Shown: positions 7,276 to 9,972 of the stretch, piece by piece
Position numbering within the stretch: the stretch's first letter is position 1
Layout of the letters: each line of letters begins with the position of its first letter
NCBI GenBank assembly: GCA_020430675.1
Contig: JAGQJJ010000089.1
Coordinates: 1-9,972, forward strand
Reading direction: 5' to 3'
From: Myxococcales bacterium
GTDB lineage: Bacteria; Myxococcota; Bradymonadia; UBA7976; UBA1532
Length of the DNA: 9,972 nt
Notes under the pieces: model-generated
The model's input: the letters and a program-made list of their open reading frames with translations, nothing else
Told to the model about the DNA's origin: nothing
The model's database searches: none
Position numbers and translations under genes: made by a program

Positions 7276-9180
7276 ATGCCCAAGACGCCCCCGGTGACGC
7301 CGCGTGACCTCAACGGCCGGCTGGGTCTCTTCCAGACCTGGCAGCGCGCGCTCACCGGCTTTGCGGTGTCCATCCCGGTGGTCTGCGCGGCGCTGGCGTG
7401 GGTGCTCGACGCGCTGGGCACGCCACCGGTGCTGATCGGGGCCGCCATCGGCCTGCCGTTGGCCCTGCTGACCGCGCTGGCCGGCCGGACGCTGCTGCGC
7501 CGGGTGGCCCGACCGCTGCGCGCGGTGATCGGCCGCATCGACGAGATCGCCGCCGGCCAGCTCGACGGGCGGCTGGGCATCGAGCGCGTCGAAGACGAGA
7601 TGGACCTGTTGCAGCGCGCCATCGACGAGATGACCGCCTATCTGCTCGTCGCTCGCGAGGCGCGTGTTGATCGCCACTCGCTCCAGAGCGTGATCGACGC
7701 CATGCCCGACGCGCTGGTGGTGCTCGACGCCAACGGCGTGGTCGAGCTGAGCAACCGGCGCTTCGGCGCGCTCTTGGGGCTCGACGCCGGACAGGGCCCG
7801 GCCGGCCAGGGCCTGGGCACGCTGACCGGCGTTCGCGTGCCGCCGTGGTATCGCACGCTGCTCGACACCGGCACGCTGCATCAGCAGGAGATTCACTTCA
7901 TCACCGCCGACCTCGGCCGCATCACCATGGTCGCCTCGGGCGCGCTCATCCGCGACGCGGACGACCGGCCGCAGCGCGTCGTGCTGCTCGCGCGCGACCG
8001 CGACGAGTTCGCGGCGCTGAACGCCGAGCTGGACGACGCCAATACCCGCCTCGCCGAGTCGGAGGACTTCTTCCAGAACCTGTTCGACGCGATGGAAGAC
8101 CCGATCACGGTGCTCGCGCCCGACGGCGAGGTGCTGCAGGCCAACAAAGCCGCCCGCGACATCTTCGGCACGCAGGTGATCGGCCAGAAGTGCTACCGCG
8201 CGTTCCGCATGCGCGACTCGGTCTGCGACGGCTGCCCGGCGCTTGAGACCTACGCCAGCAAGCGCTCGGTCAGCGTCGAGCACCGCGTCTTCGGCAACGC
8301 GATCACGCGCATCAGCACCTATCCCCTGTTTGGCAAGAACGGCGAGATTCGCGGCATCATCAACCACAAGCGCGACGTGACCAAGGAGCGGCAGCTCGAA
8401 GACCTGAAGGCGGGTTTTCTCGCCGCGGTGAGCCACGAGCTGCGCACGCCGCTGACGTCGATCATGGGCTTCAACAAGCTGAACATGCGCCGCCTCGTGC
8501 GCCATGTGCAGCCGAGCCTGGCCGAAGCGCCGCATAAGGTGCGCGTCGCGTTTCAGAAGATTCTCGACGACATGCAGGTGATGGACACCGAGGGCAGCCG
8601 CCTCGGTCGACTGGTCAACGACGTGCTCGATCTGAGCAAGCTCGAAGCCGGCAAGCTGACGTTGCAGATGGATGAGGTCGACGTCGGCTCACTCGTCAAC
8701 GGCGCCATCGCCGCCACCTCGGCGCTGTGGCGGGCCAAGGCGCTGACGATGCAAGCCGATGTGCCCGCCGACATGCCGCCGGCCTGGGGCGACGGCGATC
8801 GGCTCTCGCAGGTGGTGGTCAACCTGCTGAGCAACGCCATCAAGTTCACCGATGAGGGCGCGATTCGTGTCGCCGCGCGCGCCGAGGCCAACGAGATTCG
8901 CATCGAGGTGCACGACTCGGGCAAAGGCATCCCGCCCGAGGAGCTGCCGCAGGTGTTCGAGAAATTCCGTCAGGTCGAGGACAGCGCGCAGGGCAAGCCC
9001 CTCGGCACCGGCCTGGGGCTGCCGATTTGCCGCGAGCTGATCCGGCTGCATGAGGGTCGCATCTGGGTCGACAGCACCGTCGGCGTGGGATCGACATTCT
9101 CTTTCACGGTGTTGCGCGCCGACCGCCTCGACGATTTTGAGAGGAGCATTCGGGAGCGACCATCGTTTGCCGGCTACTGA
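7276..9180 (+). CDS. Membrane sensor histidine kinase: 2 TM, HAMP, two PAS, HisKA, HATPase
   Basis: 634 aa from ATG 7276, 4 bases after the receiver stop, so co-translated. Two membrane spans (about 27-47 and 51-70) are separated by only a few residues, leaving almost no periplasmic domain. HAMP runs about 71-124, PAS-1 134-242, a coiled linker 245-262 and PAS-2 263-372. HisKA has acceptor His387 (V-S-H-E-L-R-T-P). The ATPase keeps N516/N520, G1 DSGKGI (547-552), F561/F564 and G2 GTGLGL (577-582). PAS-2 contains C306, C317 and C320 in a C-Y-R...C-D-G-C-P arrangement, suggesting metal or redox sensing. The HisKA hairpin is about 15 residues longer than in the neighbouring kinase (H387 to the D-L-S-K motif versus H174 to D-V-S-K). 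With so little outside the membrane, the signal is probably membrane-borne or cytoplasmic via the PAS domains. Full catalytic set; its likely partner is the preceding receiver. Confidence 0.95.
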   Translation: MPKTPPVTPRDLNGRLGLFQTWQRALTGFAVSIPVVCAALAWVLDALGTPPVLIGAAIGLPLALLTALAGRTLLRRVARPLRAVIGRIDEIAAGQLDGRLGIERVEDEMDLLQRAIDEMTAYLLVAREARVDRHSLQSVIDAMPDALVVLDANGVVELSNRRFGALLGLDAGQGPAGQGLGTLTGVRVPPWYRTLLDTGTLHQQEIHFITADLGRITMVASGALIRDADDRPQRVVLLARDRDEFAALNAELDDANTRLAESEDFFQNLFDAMEDPITVLAPDGEVLQANKAARDIFGTQVIGQKCYRAFRMRDSVCDGCPALETYASKRSVSVEHRVFGNAITRISTYPLFGKNGEIRGIINHKRDVTKERQLEDLKAGFLAAVSHELRTPLTSIMGFNKLNMRRLVRHVQPSLAEAPHKVRVAFQKILDDMQVMDTEGSRLGRLVNDVLDLSKLEAGKLTLQMDEVDVGSLVNGAIAATSALWRAKALTMQADVPADMPPAWGDGDRLSQVVVNLLSNAIKFTDEGAIRVAARAEANEIRIEVHDSGKGIPPEELPQVFEKFRQVEDSAQGKPLGTGLGLPICRELIRLHEGRIWVDSTVGVGSTFSFTVLRADRLDDFERSIRERPSFAGY

Positions 9181-9206
9181 TCGCGTCGATGGGCCGCGTC
9201 CGAAGA

Positions 9207-9236
9207 TTGCTGACCGGTCATGCTTTGGCTTAGCAT
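9207..9236 (+). promoter_or_regulatory. Possible sigma70-type promoter for the zinc-ribbon kinase-like gene
   Basis: TTGCTG (9207-9212), 18 bases, then TAGCAT (9231-9236); a start near 9243 leaves about 22 bases before GTG 9265, including the ribosome site AGGAG (9255-9259). ATGCT (9220-9224) and AGCAT (9232-9236) could also pair as a small 5-bp hairpin, too weak for a terminator. The -10 and its following CC match the minus-strand element at 3950-3943 (TAGCATCC in both). Confidence 0.4.
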
Positions 9237-9264
9237 CCGCTGAGAGCGAACGGCAGGAGACCCA

Positions 9265-9972
9265 GTGTCGCGACCGCCCAACGAGGGAGAGGCGCCCGAC
9301 AAGCGCGCCTTGAGCACGCAGCAGACGGTCGACATGACGGGCGTGCACTGCCCGTCATGCGGCACCGTGACCGCGGGGCCCTTCTGCCATAACTGCGGCT
9401 TCGCGCTGGAGCGACGCCTGCCCGAAGAGGGGCAATGGCCGGCGGTCGGCGACCGGCTCGACGGCAAACGCCCCCTCTACCTGCGCGCCAGCGTGGCCTG
9501 CCCGGCCGATGTGCGCCGCTTCATCGCCGAAGACGAAGAGCACGAGCGCTTCGACGTGCTGGTGGTGGCCGACGGCGAGGTGCTCGACGCGCGCCAGGCC
9601 GCCGCCGCCGCGTTGGGCGAGTTCGGCGTGCCGCCCGCGTGGACGGGCCGCGTCGGCGCCCTGCACTACGCCGCGACGCCCTTCGACGGGGCGACGCCCT
9701 TCGCCGATGGCCTTGCCGCCGCGGTCGCCGACCGCGAGCACAACGACACCATCGCGCTGGTCAATCGTTGGATTCTGCCGCTGGCACGTTGCATCGCGAC
9801 GCTGCATGCCCGCGGCCACCTGCTCTTGGGCGCCGATCCGGCCGAGGTGCTCATCCACCCCGACGGCCATTGCCGCTTCCGCACCCCGCCGCCGCTGTTC
9901 GCGCTGGCCGACGCGCCGCTGCCGCCCGCCCGACGCCGGGTGGTGCGCGGCTTCACCGCGCCCGAGGTCTAC
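9265..9972 (+). CDS. Zinc-ribbon protein with a degenerate Ser/Thr-kinase-like domain (C-terminus beyond window)
   Basis: 236 residues are visible, open to the right edge. The GTG start at 9265 is fixed by AGGAG (9255-9259) with a 5-base spacer. Residues 29-45 form a zinc ribbon: C-P-S-C-G (29-33), an 8-residue gap from C32, then C-H-N-C-G (41-45). Residues 60-236 look like a protein-kinase fold: a helix ending in I-A-T-L-H-A-R-G-H (177-185) corresponds to the helix before the catalytic loop, L-L-G-A-D-P-A-E-V-L-I (187-197) to HRDLKPENVLI, H-P-D-G-H-C-R-F-R (198-206) to the strand before DFG, and G-F-T-A-P-E-V-Y (229-236) to the APE segment. The catalytic Asp is Gly189, the Asn is Glu194, DFG reads about TPP, and no glycine loop or VAIK lysine is evident. 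It is a predicted pseudokinase, probably a binding or scaffold module. Proteins of this build can carry further domains, such as PP2C phosphatase; whether this one does lies outside the window. Confidence 0.82.
   Translation, partial: MSRPPNEGEAPDKRALSTQQTVDMTGVHCPSCGTVTAGPFCHNCGFALERRLPEEGQWPAVGDRLDGKRPLYLRASVACPADVRRFIAEDEEHERFDVLVVADGEVLDARQAAAAALGEFGVPPAWTGRVGALHYAATPFDGATPFADGLAAAVADREHNDTIALVNRWILPLARCIATLHARGHLLLGADPAEVLIHPDGHCRFRTPPPLFALADAPLPPARRRVVRGFTAPEVY

Noticed and set aside
7222..8535. 437-codon minus-strand open frame opposite the membrane histidine kinase
   Set aside because: Composition is Arg/Ala/His/Gln-rich shadow coding; the opposite strand carries a full, motif-complete kinase.
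9181..9264. Transcription terminator after the HK-RR-HK operon
   Set aside because: Only a weak 5-bp ATGCT/AGCAT pairing with a 7-base loop and no T-run; the same bases read better as a promoter -10.

Overview
The window is GC-rich DNA (by eye about 70% G+C) with tightly packed genes and strong G/C third-position bias. A multidomain Ser/Thr-kinase-type protein with one membrane span, a MerR-type helix-turn-helix fused to TPRs, a GAF/PAS histidine-kinase cluster and a zinc-ribbon kinase-like protein together suggest a myxobacterium-like or other former deltaproteobacterial genome (Myxococcota or relatives). That placement is inference from gene style; there is no marker gene. No RNA gene, mobile element or CRISPR array is visible, and no stretch over 300 bases lacks a gene.

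Left block, minus strand (3915 to the left edge): an unrecognised 165-aa protein; a 312-aa MerR-HTH/TPR protein whose start overlaps the previous stop by 4 bases; then, after 100 bases holding a possible promoter, a large one-span kinase-family protein whose C-terminus runs off the window. That kinase domain has lost the DFG aspartate (now GIG) and the HRD arginine (now HLD), so it is probably a pseudokinase or a strongly impaired kinase.

Middle, plus strand: divergent from the left block across a 196-base gap lies a 256-aa protein with two helix-turn-helix-like regions, then a small lipoprotein with a fibronectin-III-like domain.

Right block, plus strand: a compact signalling operon. A soluble GAF histidine kinase overlaps by 4 bases a stand-alone receiver domain, which is followed 4 bases later by a membrane HAMP-PAS-PAS histidine kinase with a Cys-rich second PAS. 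The GAF-kinase/receiver junction carries a G_GGG_GGG heptamer in the phase that would let a -1 frameshift fuse kinase to receiver. After a short gap with a promoter-like element comes a zinc-ribbon protein whose kinase-like domain lacks the catalytic HRD and DFG residues; it runs off the right edge.

Taken together, this is a signalling neighbourhood: two complete histidine kinases, one receiver without an output domain, two apparently catalysis-deficient Ser/Thr-kinase-fold proteins, and two putative DNA-binding proteins. Three intergenic gaps carry the same promoter-like layout (TTG/TTC, 18 bases, TAGCAT or TAGCAG), compatible with shared transcription machinery. Any physical link between the histidine-kinase relay and the pseudokinases is hypothesis.
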